Of a DNA stretch of 64,000 bases, positions 9,900-18,292 are shown one piece after another. The position numbers and the translations under genes are program-made. Source of the DNA: Bradyrhizobium sp. CER78 (GTDB lineage: Bacteria; Pseudomonadota; Alphaproteobacteria; Rhizobiales; Xanthobacteraceae); contig NZ_JARVWP010000024.1 in NCBI RefSeq assembly GCF_029846235.1, forward strand, positions 40,317-104,316, written 5' to 3'. Numbering within the stretch: the first letter of the stretch is position 1; each line of letters opens with the position of its first letter. Under the pieces are notes generated by a model that saw only the letters and a program-made list of their open reading frames with translations, was not told the origin of the DNA and did no database searches.

Positions 9900-10130
9900 C
9901 TATTTGCGCTTGTCCGATCGGGGAGCTCTCGCAATGATCTGCGCAATGACCGAAACGATTGCCGCCGCCGCCGCGACCCCGGCTTCCCGCGACTGCGAGC
10001 TGAGATCTACGATCGCGTTCGGCTCGCCGTTCCACGCGAAGAGACCGAGCGCCAGCGCAACCTGCAACGCAAGCACGCTGGCGATGCATGCGGATATGAA
10101 GGAAATCCAGCGAGCTGTATCAATGCGCAT
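9900..10130 (-). CDS. Small two-helix membrane protein between regulator and kinase
   Basis: A 76-residue protein of unknown family, encoded opposite to the regulator and kinase that flank it. There are two hydrophobic segments: residues about 8-30 (ISFISACIASVLALQVALALGLF) and about 50-66 (GVAAAAAIVSVIAQIIA). It ends in a basic tail (RAPRSDKRK). The start ATG at 10130 is the first that precedes the hydrophobic region; an ATG at 10175 would add 15 residues. No good Shine-Dalgarno is visible. Its upstream region shares the putative regulator box at 10231-10246 with the kinase gene. It could be a small regulator of the kinase or pump, but that is only a positional inference. Confidence 0.5.
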   Translation of the reverse strand: MRIDTARWISFISACIASVLALQVALALGLFAWNGEPNAIVDLSSQSREAGVAAAAAIVSVIAQIIARAPRSDKRK

Positions 10131-10226
10131 GGATACGGAACGGAGGTTGTTGTCGCGAAGCCAAGCACGAAACAATCGACCCCGCGACGACTTGTCGCGA
10201 CAACGGGTCGGGCGATAGTATTGGGC

Positions 10227-10247
10227 CCAGCTTACACAAGCCTTACA
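10227..10247 (+). promoter_or_regulatory. Putative response-regulator box (CTTAC-N6-CTTAC), copy 2
   Basis: CTTAC at 10231-10235 and 10242-10246, with the same 11-bp period and 19 of 21 identities to copy 1 at 8864-8884. It sits 63 bp upstream of the sensor kinase ATG and 97 bp upstream of the divergent small membrane protein. A third, weaker TTAC follows at 10253-10256. Confidence 0.7.
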
Positions 10248-10309
10248 GGCCTTTACCCGAGCGGTCCCGGCTCGTCGCCAGCGGTCCTGACGGCCGAGGA
10301 GAACCCAGC

Positions 10310-11644
10310 ATGTTCCGCTTCACGTCGCTGACCTCGCGGATCGTGTTTCTGCACATCGTGGCGGTCGCGGTCGCCGCGATCTTCCTGCCGCTGCTGCTGC
10401 TTTGGCTCTTGAACTCGGAGATCAACCAGCTGCATCGCGAAGCGATGCGCGATCAGGCGGCCGATCTCGGCCAGAACCTCACGGTCGATTCCGCCGGCAA
10501 GGTCGTGCTCAATCTGCCGGACAGCCTGAGAGGGCTCTATTCCGACGCCTATGGCCGCTACCGCTACGACATCTACGATGCGGACGACAATCTGCTGTTT
10601 TCGTCGCATCGCACTGCGCCGCGGCTGCCGGTAGCGGCGGACCGGATTGCCGGCGCCAGCGTCACCCAGCTCGTCGGTGGCGAGACGCTGCGCATCCAGG
10701 TCGCCGAGGACCTGTCGCATCGCGACGTCATCATCGACGACATCGTCTCCAATTTCTTCCGGCGGGTTGGCTGGATCACCATCCCGATCCTCCTGATCCT
10801 GCTCGCGACCGATATCCTGATCTTCCGCCGCGCCGTGATCCCGCTGCTGCGGGCATCGGAGGAGGCGAGGAGCATTGGGCCGGCCAGGACCGACATCCGC
10901 CTTCCGACGGACGGGATTCCGAGCGAGATCCTGCCGCTGGTGACGGCCGTCAACCAGGCCTTCGACCGTCTGGAGGATGGATTTCACGTGCAGCGCCAGT
11001 TCACGGCCGATGCCGCGCATCAGCTGCGCACGCCGCTCGCGATCCTGAGGACCCGGATCGAGACGCTGGATATCAGCAAGGGGACCAAGGAGCTGCATTC
11101 CGATATCGAGAGCATGAGCCGTATCGTCAGCCAGCTGCTCGAGATCGCCGAGCTCGATACGCTGGTGCTGGACCCCGGCGAGACCGCGGACCTGCGCGCC
11201 GTGTGCGCCGAGGTGGTCGGCTCGATCGCGCCCTACGCCCTGGCGCAGCAGAAGGATATCGCGCTGCGCGGCACCGACGGTCCGGTGCGGGTCAAGGGCA
11301 ATGCCGAGATGCTGCAGCGCGCCATCTTCAACCTGGCGGAGAACGCCATCAAATACACCGCCGACGCGACCTCGGTCGATGTCGAGGTGCATGAGGACGG
11401 TTCGGTGCAGGTGCGCGATTGCGGGCCCGGCATCGCGCCTGCCGAGCAGGGCCTGGTGTTCCAGCGCTTCTGGCGCGGCGATCGTCAGCGCCACCGCACC
11501 GATGGTGCAGGGCTCGGGCTCTCGATCGTCCGCGGCGTCGTCGACGATCACGACGCGACGATCAAGGTCGAGAACCTGCCGTCCGGCGGCGCCCAGTTCA
11601 CGCTGAGCTTCCGCCTTGCCAAGGCGGAGCCGGCGACCGCCTGA
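10310..11644 (+). CDS. Sensor histidine kinase (QseC/TctE-like)
   Basis: Membrane sensor kinase of 444 residues, the probable partner of the regulator at 9147-9821. It has TM1 at about residues 12-33, a periplasmic sensor region of about 120 residues (2CSK-type), TM2 at about 158-177, and a linker/HAMP-like region. The HisKA phospho-acceptor is H237 (AAHQLRTPLA), followed by the N-box NLAENAIKYT and the G-boxes DCGPGIAP and GAGLGLSIV. All catalytic boxes are intact. It is separated from the regulator gene by a small divergent membrane-protein gene, an unusual layout for a two-component pair. A CTTAC-N6-CTTAC box precedes it, suggesting autoregulation. Confidence 0.9.
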   Translation: MFRFTSLTSRIVFLHIVAVAVAAIFLPLLLLWLLNSEINQLHREAMRDQAADLGQNLTVDSAGKVVLNLPDSLRGLYSDAYGRYRYDIYDADDNLLFSSHRTAPRLPVAADRIAGASVTQLVGGETLRIQVAEDLSHRDVIIDDIVSNFFRRVGWITIPILLILLATDILIFRRAVIPLLRASEEARSIGPARTDIRLPTDGIPSEILPLVTAVNQAFDRLEDGFHVQRQFTADAAHQLRTPLAILRTRIETLDISKGTKELHSDIESMSRIVSQLLEIAELDTLVLDPGETADLRAVCAEVVGSIAPYALAQQKDIALRGTDGPVRVKGNAEMLQRAIFNLAENAIKYTADATSVDVEVHEDGSVQVRDCGPGIAPAEQGLVFQRFWRGDRQRHRTDGAGLGLSIVRGVVDDHDATIKVENLPSGGAQFTLSFRLAKAEPATA

Positions 11645-11687
11645 GAGGCCTGGCCCGTTGCGCCCGTCGTGCCGCGGGCCGGCCGGC

Positions 11688-12977
11688 CTATTTCACCTTG
11701 CCGTCGGACAGGTCCATGATCATGCGCGTGGTCAGATAGAGGCGCGGCACGATGCTGTTGATCTGCACGTATTCGGCATCGTTGGAGTGCGCGCCGAAAC
11801 CCGACAGACCCATGCCTTCGACCACGGCGCCCTTGGTCTTGAGCGCGGCGAAGGCTGCGTCGGTGCCGCCGCCCGTGGCCCTTTCGGCGACGTTCATCGA
11901 CATGCCGAGCTCTTGATAGATGGTCTTGCCGTGAGCTGCGACGCGACGTGAAGCGTCGTTGGCCTCGAGCGGCGGGCGGCGGACCTCGAACTTCACGTCC
12001 ACCTTGGACTCGGGCAGCAGGCGGTTCTTGATCTTGTCCTGTAGGGCTTGCTCGAGCTCGTTGAAATCGGACACCTTGAGCGCACGCGCATCGGCCTGGG
12101 CCGTGGCTTCGGCGGGGATCACGTTGCGGTTGGTGCCGGACTTGGAAACCGTCCAGTTCAGCTTCAGGCCCTGCTCGGGCTTGGACAGGTCCTTCATCTG
12201 CAGCACCTGGTGCGACAGTTCGTAGAGCGCGTTCACGCCGCCCTCGGGCCTTGCCCCCGCATGCGACGACTTGCCGTGCACCGTGAGATAGGCCGAGCCG
12301 ATGCCGCTGGTGGCGAGGCGGAGCGTGCCGTTGGCGTCGCTGCCTTCGAACGAAAATACGGTGTCTTGCTCCGCGGCGAGGCGAGTGATGGTGCTGCGCC
12401 AGCCGGGCGAAGAGATCTCCTCGTCGCCATTGATGAGCACGGTGAGCGTGCCGTAGTCCTTGAAGTTCAGCTTCTGCAGCAGCGCCACGGTGTGGATGAT
12501 GGTGGCGATACCTTGCTTGTCGTCGGCGATGCCGAGCCCGTAGGCCTTGTCGCCGTCGATGCGGAACGGCTGGTCCTTCAGCATGCCCTTGAGATAGACC
12601 GTGTCCATGTGCGCGATCAGCATGATCTTGGCGCTGCCGGTGCCCTTGAAGACGGCCTGCACGGCCGGACCGATCTTCTCCGGCGTGTCGTCCAGCCGGT
12701 AGATGTCGGTGGTCTGCAGGATGTCGACGGTGCCGCCGAGCTGCTTGAGCTGGCCGGCGACGCGCGCGGCGATCTGGTTGAGGCCGTCGATGTCCTTGCT
12801 GCCGGATTCGATCTGCACGAGGTCGCGCAGGGTGTCGAGCAGCGGCTGCTGCTCCTGTTGCGCCAGCGCGCGAACATCGGCCGCCGGAGCCGCATTCGCG
12901 ACGGTCGCGGCAAAGGCCAGGGCAAGGGATGCGACGAGCGGGCGAACGAACGAGCGGGTGGGGCGCGATTGGGGCAT
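11688..12977 (-). CDS. M20 family metallopeptidase (glutamate carboxypeptidase type), exported
   Basis: Zinc-dependent exopeptidase of 429 residues, closest in pattern to carboxypeptidase G2. It has a signal peptide (about residues 1-29, ending ATVANAAPA). The metal and catalytic region includes H123-M-D125 (AHMDTVY), the bridging aspartate in GIADDKQG and the Glu pair in NGDEEISSPG. The dimerisation domain begins near GKSSHAGARPEGG, and the C-terminal histidine is in FGAHSNDAEYV. It would remove C-terminal glutamate or similar residues from peptides or folate-like compounds in the periplasm. The start at 12977 places the signal peptide correctly; upstream starts add low-complexity Ser/Arg. 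It shares the minus strand with the TRAP permease genes, but no operon is evident. Confidence 0.88.
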   Translation of the reverse strand: MPQSRPTRSFVRPLVASLALAFAATVANAAPAADVRALAQQEQQPLLDTLRDLVQIESGSKDIDGLNQIAARVAGQLKQLGGTVDILQTTDIYRLDDTPEKIGPAVQAVFKGTGSAKIMLIAHMDTVYLKGMLKDQPFRIDGDKAYGLGIADDKQGIATIIHTVALLQKLNFKDYGTLTVLINGDEEISSPGWRSTITRLAAEQDTVFSFEGSDANGTLRLATSGIGSAYLTVHGKSSHAGARPEGGVNALYELSHQVLQMKDLSKPEQGLKLNWTVSKSGTNRNVIPAEATAQADARALKVSDFNELEQALQDKIKNRLLPESKVDVKFEVRRPPLEANDASRRVAAHGKTIYQELGMSMNVAERATGGGTDAAFAALKTKGAVVEGMGLSGFGAHSNDAEYVQINSIVPRLYLTTRMIMDLSDGKVK

Positions 12978-13101
12978 GGGCGGCGATCTGTGAGTTCGAG
13001 GACGATCCGTACCTCGTCTATTCACAGGCTGCTTGGCCGCCGTCAACAGCCGCAGCATGCCTCGCTCCCGCGAGACATGCCTGAATGAGGCCGAATGCCG
13101 G

Positions 13102-14703
13102 CTACTGCTTCGGCTGGCCGAAATCGAGCGGCGGCAGCTCGATCTGCGGCACCTCGATCTTGACCTTGTTGAGGTCGACATCGAGCGGCTTGTCGAGCAG
13201 GCCGGTGACGACGACTGGGAATGCGATCACCAGCGCCACCATGATCGCCTGCAGGCCGATCCAGGGCATTGCGCCCCAATAGATGTCGGAGCTCTTCACT
13301 TCCTTCGGCGCCACGCCGCGCAGATAGAACAGTGCGAAGCCGAACGGCGGGTGTAGGAATGAGGTCTGCATGTTGACGCAGAGCATCACGCCGAACCAGA
13401 TCAGCGCGGCATCGGGGCCGACCACGGGTGCCAGCACCTTCTGCGCGATCGGCGCGATCATCGGCAGGATGATGAAGGCGATCTCGAAGAAGTCGAGGAA
13501 GAACGCCAGGAAGAAGATGAACAGGTTGATGAAGATCAGGAAGCCCCAGACGCCGCCGGGCAGCGAGGTCAGATGGTGCTCCAGCCAGGTGCCGCCGGAC
13601 ACGCCGAGGAACACCACCGAGAAGCAGGTCGATCCGATCAGGATGAAGGTGACCATGCAGGTGATCCGCATGGTGGTCTCGTAGCCCTGCTTGATCAGGT
13701 CGCGCAGGTCCGGGATCTTCACGGCCTCGATGCAGATCCACACCACCGCGAGATAGGTGATCGCGAAGGCGAGCTTGAAGATCAGGTTCTCGGTGTAGAG
13801 CATCGCGATGATGGTGCCGATGCCGCCGGCGATCACGCCTACGATCAGCACCTTGCGGCCGGCCGCGCTGAAATCCTTGTGGTGGATCGCGGCGAGCACG
13901 ATGGCGCCGACCGCGCCCATGGCGCCGGCTTCGGTCGGGGTCGCGAGACCCATCATCATGGTGCCGAGCACGACGAAGATCAGCACGGCGGAGGGGATGA
14001 TGCCGAGCAGGCACTTCTTCCACAGCGCCCAGCCGGTCAGCGTGCGGGCCTCGATCGGCACCGCAGGCACGTGGCTCGGCTTGAAGATGCCGAGCAGGAA
14101 GGTGTAGCCGGCGAACAGCAGGATCTGGAACACCGACGGGCCCCAGGCGCCGAGATACATGTCGCCGACCGACTTGCCGAGCTGGTCGGCGAGCACGATC
14201 AGGACGAGAGAGGGCGGGACAAGTTGCGTGATGGTGCCGGAGGCGGCGAGCACGCCCGTGATGTAGCGGATGTTGTAGCCGTAGCGGATCATCACCGGCA
14301 TCGAGATCAGCGCCATCGCGATCACCTGCGCCGCCACCGTGCCGGTGATGGCGCCGAGGATGAAGCCGACGATGATCACGGAATAGCCGAGGCCGCCGCG
14401 GATCGGGCCGAACAACTGGCCCATCGAATCCAGCATGTCCTCGGCGAGCCCGCATCTCTCCAATATCGCGCCCATGAAGGTGAAGAACGGGATCGCGAGC
14501 AGGAGTTCGTTGGACAGCACGCTGCCGAAGATGCGGCCCGGGATCGCCTGCAGGAAGTTGAGGTCGAAGAAGCCGAGATAGATCGACAGGAACCCGAACG
14601 ACAGGCCGACCGCGGCGAGCGTGAACGCCACCGGATAGCCGATCAGCATTGCAATGATCAGGCCGCCGAACATCAGCGGCGGCATCATCTCCAGCGTGAT
14701 CAT
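13102..14703 (-). CDS. TRAP transporter large permease (DctM family)
   Basis: Large membrane subunit of a TRAP transporter, 533 residues with about 13-14 hydrophobic helices. This is longer than a standard DctM (about 430), as is typical for the mannitol/chloroaromatic (FcbT3) branch. It forms the Na+-coupled transport domain. It begins with MITLEMMPPLMFGG, and its start codon overlaps the stop of the upstream small-permease gene by 4 bases, so the two are translationally coupled. A soluble C-terminal tail ends in DFGQPKQ. The substrate receptor is not adjacent; the only DctP in view is at 84-1172 and belongs to the same branch. Confidence 0.92.
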   Translation of the reverse strand: MITLEMMPPLMFGGLIIAMLIGYPVAFTLAAVGLSFGFLSIYLGFFDLNFLQAIPGRIFGSVLSNELLLAIPFFTFMGAILERCGLAEDMLDSMGQLFGPIRGGLGYSVIIVGFILGAITGTVAAQVIAMALISMPVMIRYGYNIRYITGVLAASGTITQLVPPSLVLIVLADQLGKSVGDMYLGAWGPSVFQILLFAGYTFLLGIFKPSHVPAVPIEARTLTGWALWKKCLLGIIPSAVLIFVVLGTMMMGLATPTEAGAMGAVGAIVLAAIHHKDFSAAGRKVLIVGVIAGGIGTIIAMLYTENLIFKLAFAITYLAVVWICIEAVKIPDLRDLIKQGYETTMRITCMVTFILIGSTCFSVVFLGVSGGTWLEHHLTSLPGGVWGFLIFINLFIFFLAFFLDFFEIAFIILPMIAPIAQKVLAPVVGPDAALIWFGVMLCVNMQTSFLHPPFGFALFYLRGVAPKEVKSSDIYWGAMPWIGLQAIMVALVIAFPVVVTGLLDKPLDVDLNKVKIEVPQIELPPLDFGQPKQ

Positions 14704-15239
14704 TGCGTCGGCCTCTCATACTTCGCGTCGATGGTCACATAGCCCTGCAGCGCGGCGATCCGCTTGATCACCTCTGAGACGCCTTGCAACGCAAGCATCA
14801 CGAAGCCGGACGGGATAACGAACTTGATCGGCCAGCGCAGCAGGCCGCCGGCATTGCCGCTCATCTCGCCGACCGCATAGGCCTGGTAGAAGAACGGCCA
14901 GGACAGATAGGCGAGCAGCAGACAGGCCGGGATCAGGAAGAACAATGTGCCGATCATGTCGAGCCAGAGCTGGCCGCGCTCGGACAGCATCAGATAGAGT
15001 ATCTCGACGCGGACATGCTCGTTGCGCTTGAAGGTGTAGGAGGCGCCGAACATCACGAGGATCGCGAACATGTACCACTGCGCCTCGAGCCAGCCGTTCG
15101 AGGAGTAGCTGAACGCGTAGCGGATCATGGCATTGCCGGCGCTGACCAGGCAGGCGATCAGCACGAGCAGGTTGCAGATGTAGCCGATCTTCTCGTTCAG
15201 TCGGTCGATGGCCGTACTGAGTGCCAACAATGGGCGCAT
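14700..15239 (-). CDS. TRAP transporter small permease (DctQ family)
   Basis: Small membrane subunit of a TRAP transporter, 179 residues with four hydrophobic helices (about residues 20-40, 55-75, 95-117 and 140-160). The typical DctQ feature is a charged amphipathic stretch (FKRNEHVRVEILY) between helices 2 and 3. It pairs with DctM to bind the solute-loaded receptor. The ATG at 15239 is preferred over a TTG one codon earlier. First gene of the dctQ-dctM operon, with a 4-base overlap with dctM. Its promoter must lie in the 333 bp up to moaA. Confidence 0.9.
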   Translation of the reverse strand: MRPLLALSTAIDRLNEKIGYICNLLVLIACLVSAGNAMIRYAFSYSSNGWLEAQWYMFAILVMFGASYTFKRNEHVRVEILYLMLSERGQLWLDMIGTLFFLIPACLLLAYLSWPFFYQAYAVGEMSGNAGGLLRWPIKFVIPSGFVMLALQGVSEVIKRIAALQGYVTIDAKYERPTQ

Positions 15240-15572
15240 CAAGATCTCCGTGGCCGCGCCATCGGCGCGCCGAATATTTCAAGCATCATCTGGCCGCCGC
15301 GCATACGCGCACGGAGCCACGGCTCACTTTCAGGAGCAGTTGCAAACGTTCATCCTCCCCCGAAATGCGCTTCCGCCGTTCTTGGCTGCCGGATCGTCGG
15401 CGGTCGCCGACGGGGCAGCGGCCTGTCCGGCCTGGCTAGCGTGAAAGCCGGGGCACCAAATCAGCGCCGTGGAACGCCGTCAATCGGAAAATGGGCAAAT
15501 TGACGCCACGGCAAACCGTTGTCCCGCCTTGGTAATCGGGGGACGACGCAGGCGTCGGGAGAGGGCGGCAGA
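15240..15572. other. Intergenic region upstream of dctQM
   Basis: These 333 bases hold the dctQM promoter (minus strand) and the 3' flank of moaA. I find no convincing ORF, terminator hairpin or repeat here. Confidence 0.5.
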
Positions 15573-16607
15573 CTAGCCGCCGGTCACGCTCATGTGGCGG
15601 CTGACGCTCGGCCGGTTGTGGCGGCGGTCGATGATGAAATCGTGCCCCTTCGGCTTCAGTCCGATGGCCCGGTCGATGGCTGCCGACAGCAAATCATTGT
15701 CCGGCGAAGCGCGCAGCGGCCGGCGCAGGTCGGAAGCGTCCTCATGGCCGAGGCAGGTGTGCAGCGTGCCGGTGCAGGTGATCCGCACCCGGTTGCAGGA
15801 TTCGCAGAAATTGTGAGTCATCGGCGTGATGAAGCCGAGCTTGCCGCCGGTCTCGGCGACCCGGACGTAGCGGGCAGGACCGCCGGTGTCGTCCGCGAGG
15901 TCGGTCAGCGTGTAGTGCTTCTCGAGCCGCGCGCGCAGCAGCGACAGCGGCACGTATTGATCGATGCGGCCCTCGCCGATGTCGCCCATCGGCATCACTT
16001 CGATCAAGGTCAGGCCCATGCCCTTGCCATGCGCCCATTCCATCAGCGCGGGAATCTCGTCCTCGTTCACGTTCTTCAGCGCGACCGCGTTGATCTTGAC
16101 CGCGAGCCCCGCGGATCGGGCCGCCTCGATGCCCGACAGCACCTTGTCGATGTCGCCCCAGCGGGTGATGGCCCGGAATTTTACGGGGTCGAGCGTGTCG
16201 AGCGAGACGTTGACGCGGCGCACGCCGCAATCGGCCAGCTCCTGCGCGAACCGCGCGAGCTGCGAGCCGTTGGTGGTCAGCGTCAACTCGTCGAGCGCGC
16301 CGGTCGAAAGGTGCCGCGACAGCGAACGCACCAGACCCATCACGTTGCGGCGGACCAGCGGCTCGCCGCCGGTGAGGCGGATCTTGCGCACGCCCTTGGC
16401 GACAAAGGCCGAGCAGAGACGGTCGAGTTCCTCCAGCGTCAGCAGATCGGCCTTCGGCAGGAAGGTCATGTCCTCCGACATGCAATAGAAGCAGCGCAGG
16501 TCGCAGCGGTCGGTGACGGAGACGCGCAGATAACGGATGGTCCGGCCGAACGGATCGGTCATCGGACGAAACAGCGTGTCGGAATGCGCCTGCGTGGATC
16601 CGTTCAT
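15573..16607 (-). CDS. moaA: GTP 3',8-cyclase MoaA (molybdenum cofactor biosynthesis)
   Basis: Radical-SAM enzyme that converts GTP to 3',8-cyclo-7,8-dihydro-GTP, the first step of molybdopterin synthesis, acting with MoaC. The 344-residue protein has the N-terminal cluster motif C35-x3-C39-x2-C42 (CDLRCFYC) and a SAM-binding LTGGEPLVR. The C-terminal 4Fe-4S motif is FCESC ... C in HTCLG. It ends in the Gly-Gly tail (SVTGG) that MoaA needs for activity. Length and motifs are complete. No other mo genes flank it. The start at 16607 fits the family. Confidence 0.96.
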   Translation of the reverse strand: MNGSTQAHSDTLFRPMTDPFGRTIRYLRVSVTDRCDLRCFYCMSEDMTFLPKADLLTLEELDRLCSAFVAKGVRKIRLTGGEPLVRRNVMGLVRSLSRHLSTGALDELTLTTNGSQLARFAQELADCGVRRVNVSLDTLDPVKFRAITRWGDIDKVLSGIEAARSAGLAVKINAVALKNVNEDEIPALMEWAHGKGMGLTLIEVMPMGDIGEGRIDQYVPLSLLRARLEKHYTLTDLADDTGGPARYVRVAETGGKLGFITPMTHNFCESCNRVRITCTGTLHTCLGHEDASDLRRPLRASPDNDLLSAAIDRAIGLKPKGHDFIIDRRHNRPSVSRHMSVTGG

Positions 16608-16660
16608 TCAACCCAAGCCTTCAAGCCAATCTGCAACCTAAGCCTTGCGACTGTTCCCAG

Positions 16661-16688
16661 TGTACCGAGCCGCCACGGGCTCGGTACA
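16661..16688. other. Perfect hairpin upstream of moaA
   Basis: An 11-bp inverted repeat TGTACCGAGCC (16661-16671) and GGCTCGGTACA (16678-16688) with a 6-base loop, 54 bp upstream of the moaA start. No T-tract follows on either strand, so it is not a simple terminator. It could be an operator or a leader-RNA structure. Confidence 0.5.
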
Positions 16689-16819
16689 CGCAATCTATGC
16701 ATGTTGGCGCGCCGTCACAATGCGTCCCTAAGGATGATCCGCAACATGCAAAGCTGATTGCGCGCGATAGGTGAGCCATATCGCGCGATGCATGATCGCA
16801 ATCGCCGATGTGTCTCGAC

Positions 16820-16850
16820 CAAAACCAAAAACCCGGCCTTGGGCCGGGTT
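16820..16850 (-). terminator. Rho-independent terminator of the PEGA lipoprotein gene
   Basis: Stem ACCCGGCC (16831-16838) with GGCCGGGT (16842-16849) and a 3-base loop. On the minus strand it is followed by TTTTTGGTTTTGG. It lies 27 bp after the stop codon of the lipoprotein gene ending at 16877. Confidence 0.85.
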
Positions 16851-16876
16851 CTTGTGCAGTGCAAAGAGCGCAGTTG

Positions 16877-17365
16877 CTAGCGCGTCGGAGCCGCGGCGGC
16901 CGGCGGCGCGGCAGCCGGAGCGGGGAACGCCGCGTCCGGCGCGCCGGCAGGCGCCGCAGCAGCAGCAGCAGCCGGCTTCGGCTTCTTCCGCTTCGGCCGC
17001 GGCTTGTGCGCGCGCGGCGGCGGACCGGCGGGCTGCAACTCGGCGAACACCGGGCTCGGATCGAGCGTGGTGGTGGCTGGGCTGGTGAAGTCGCCCGGCG
17101 TGCGGGTCACGGTCACCGGCACCGTCGCCGGCTGGAACTTGGGCATGTTGAAGGTGACGGTGAAGTTGCTCTCCGGCGCCGGGATCGACACGGAGCAGGG
17201 CGTCTTGCAGCCCGGTCCGATCGACGTCACGGCGTCGGCGCCTTGCGGGTTCGAATCCAGCTGCACCTGCATTGGCGGCGGCGCTGACTTGAACGAATCC
17301 AATGAGAAGGAGGAGCAGCCGGCCAGGCTCAGCCCGGCGGCCGCAAACACGATGATACGACGCAT
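16877..17365 (-). CDS. PEGA-like lipoprotein with Lys/Pro/Ala-rich tail
   Basis: A 162-residue envelope lipoprotein. The leader MRRIIVFAAAGLSLAGCSSF has a lipobox cysteine at residue 17. A single beta-rich domain follows (about 30-110, VQLDSNPQGADAVTSIG with a CKTPC motif, then FNMPKFQPATVPV), resembling PEGA surface-layer domains. The rest is a basic linker (HKPRPKRKKPKP) and an Ala/Pro-rich tail. The basic tail may contact peptidoglycan or LPS. The start at 17365 is chosen because the lipoprotein leader begins there. It is monocistronic with its own terminator. The exact function is unknown. Confidence 0.75.
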   Translation of the reverse strand: MRRIIVFAAAGLSLAGCSSFSLDSFKSAPPPMQVQLDSNPQGADAVTSIGPGCKTPCSVSIPAPESNFTVTFNMPKFQPATVPVTVTRTPGDFTSPATTTLDPSPVFAELQPAGPPPRAHKPRPKRKKPKPAAAAAAAPAGAPDAAFPAPAAAPPAAAAPTR

Positions 17366-17522
17366 GATCCACACTCTACTGCGGCAATCAGCCACAATCC
17401 CCGAACCGACCATAGGGGCGTCGGAACAGAGGCGCAACAGGGGGAGGCCTGTTCGTTAAAGGATGGTTAATCGCAAAATCGCATGGCAAAATATTACCAA
17501 GCGATATCAGTGTGTTGTGAAA

Positions 17523-17549
17523 AATTTATGCCGCGAATTTATGCCGCGA
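17523..17549. repeat. 13-bp tandem duplication at the gph stop codon
   Basis: Two head-to-tail copies of a 13-bp unit (core TTTATGCCGCGA on the plus strand) duplicate the last codons and stop of gph (17539-17541 is the used TAA). The second copy supplies an identical downstream TAA in the new phase. It looks like a simple slippage duplication. Confidence 0.7.
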
Positions 17550-18219
17550 GGAGGCTGGCGACGGCGTCCGGCAGATCGCGCATATGGCTGATCAGCCGGT
17601 CCGGCTTCAGCTCGGTCATCGGGACGTCGGTATAGCCGAAATCGACCCCGATCACCGGGACGTTGGCGCGCCGCGCGACGCCGACATCTGGGCCGGCGTC
17701 GCCGACCATGATGGCGCCGGGCAGCCGGCCACCGGCGCGGGCCACCGTCTCGCGCAGGATCGCCGGATCGGGCTTGGCGACGCCGAACGTGTCCTGGCCG
17801 CAGATCGCGGCAAAGCGCGGCGCCAAACCGAGCCGGTCGAGCAACAGCTTCGACAGCCATTCCAGCTTGTTGGTGCAGACCGCAAAGCGGTGGCCCTTCG
17901 ACGCGAGCCGGTCGAGCGCGGCCTCGAGCCCGTCGAACGGACGTGAGCCGTCGGCGATGTGCTCGGCGTAGAAGTCGACGAAATCCTTGGTCAGGCGATC
18001 GAGGTCAGCGAGGCTGACCACGCGTCCGTCCACCTCGAGCCCGCGCTCGAGCAGCTTGCGCGCGCCGGCGCCGATCATGTTGCGCGCCGCCGACAGCGGC
18101 ACCGGCTGCAGACCCTCGCGGCCGAGCACATGGTTCAGCGCGCTGATCAGGTCAGGCGCAGTGTCGACCAGCGTGCCGTCGAGATCGAACACAATGATGG
18201 GGGGAGGGGAGGCGGACAT
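17539..18219 (-). CDS. gph: Phosphoglycolate phosphatase (HAD superfamily)
   Basis: HAD-type phosphatase of 226 residues that would dephosphorylate 2-phosphoglycolate produced by DNA repair or photorespiration. Motif I is FDLDGTLVDT (nucleophile Asp in DxD), motif II the CTNK region, motif III the lysine in AKPDP and motif IV the GDAGPD pair. The helical cap lies between motifs I and II. The ATG at 18219 is taken because it directly precedes the HAD fold; one at 18255 adds 12 residues. Its start is 73 bp from a divergent SDR gene. Substrate assignment is by family pattern; other small HAD phosphatases look alike. Confidence 0.85.
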   Translation of the reverse strand: MSASPPPIIVFDLDGTLVDTAPDLISALNHVLGREGLQPVPLSAARNMIGAGARKLLERGLEVDGRVVSLADLDRLTKDFVDFYAEHIADGSRPFDGLEAALDRLASKGHRFAVCTNKLEWLSKLLLDRLGLAPRFAAICGQDTFGVAKPDPAILRETVARAGGRLPGAIMVGDAGPDVGVARRANVPVIGVDFGYTDVPMTELKPDRLISHMRDLPDAVASLLAA

Positions 18220-18292
18220 CTGTCTCTCGCTATCGGGCAGGGCCGCACGATGCAAGAGAAGATGCTAGCGTTGCGCAAAAAAGGAGGCTCGG

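Noticed and set aside
17247..17258. GGGTTCGAATCC, a typical tRNA T-loop sequence
   Set aside because: It lies inside the PEGA lipoprotein gene and no acceptor, D or anticodon arms surround it.
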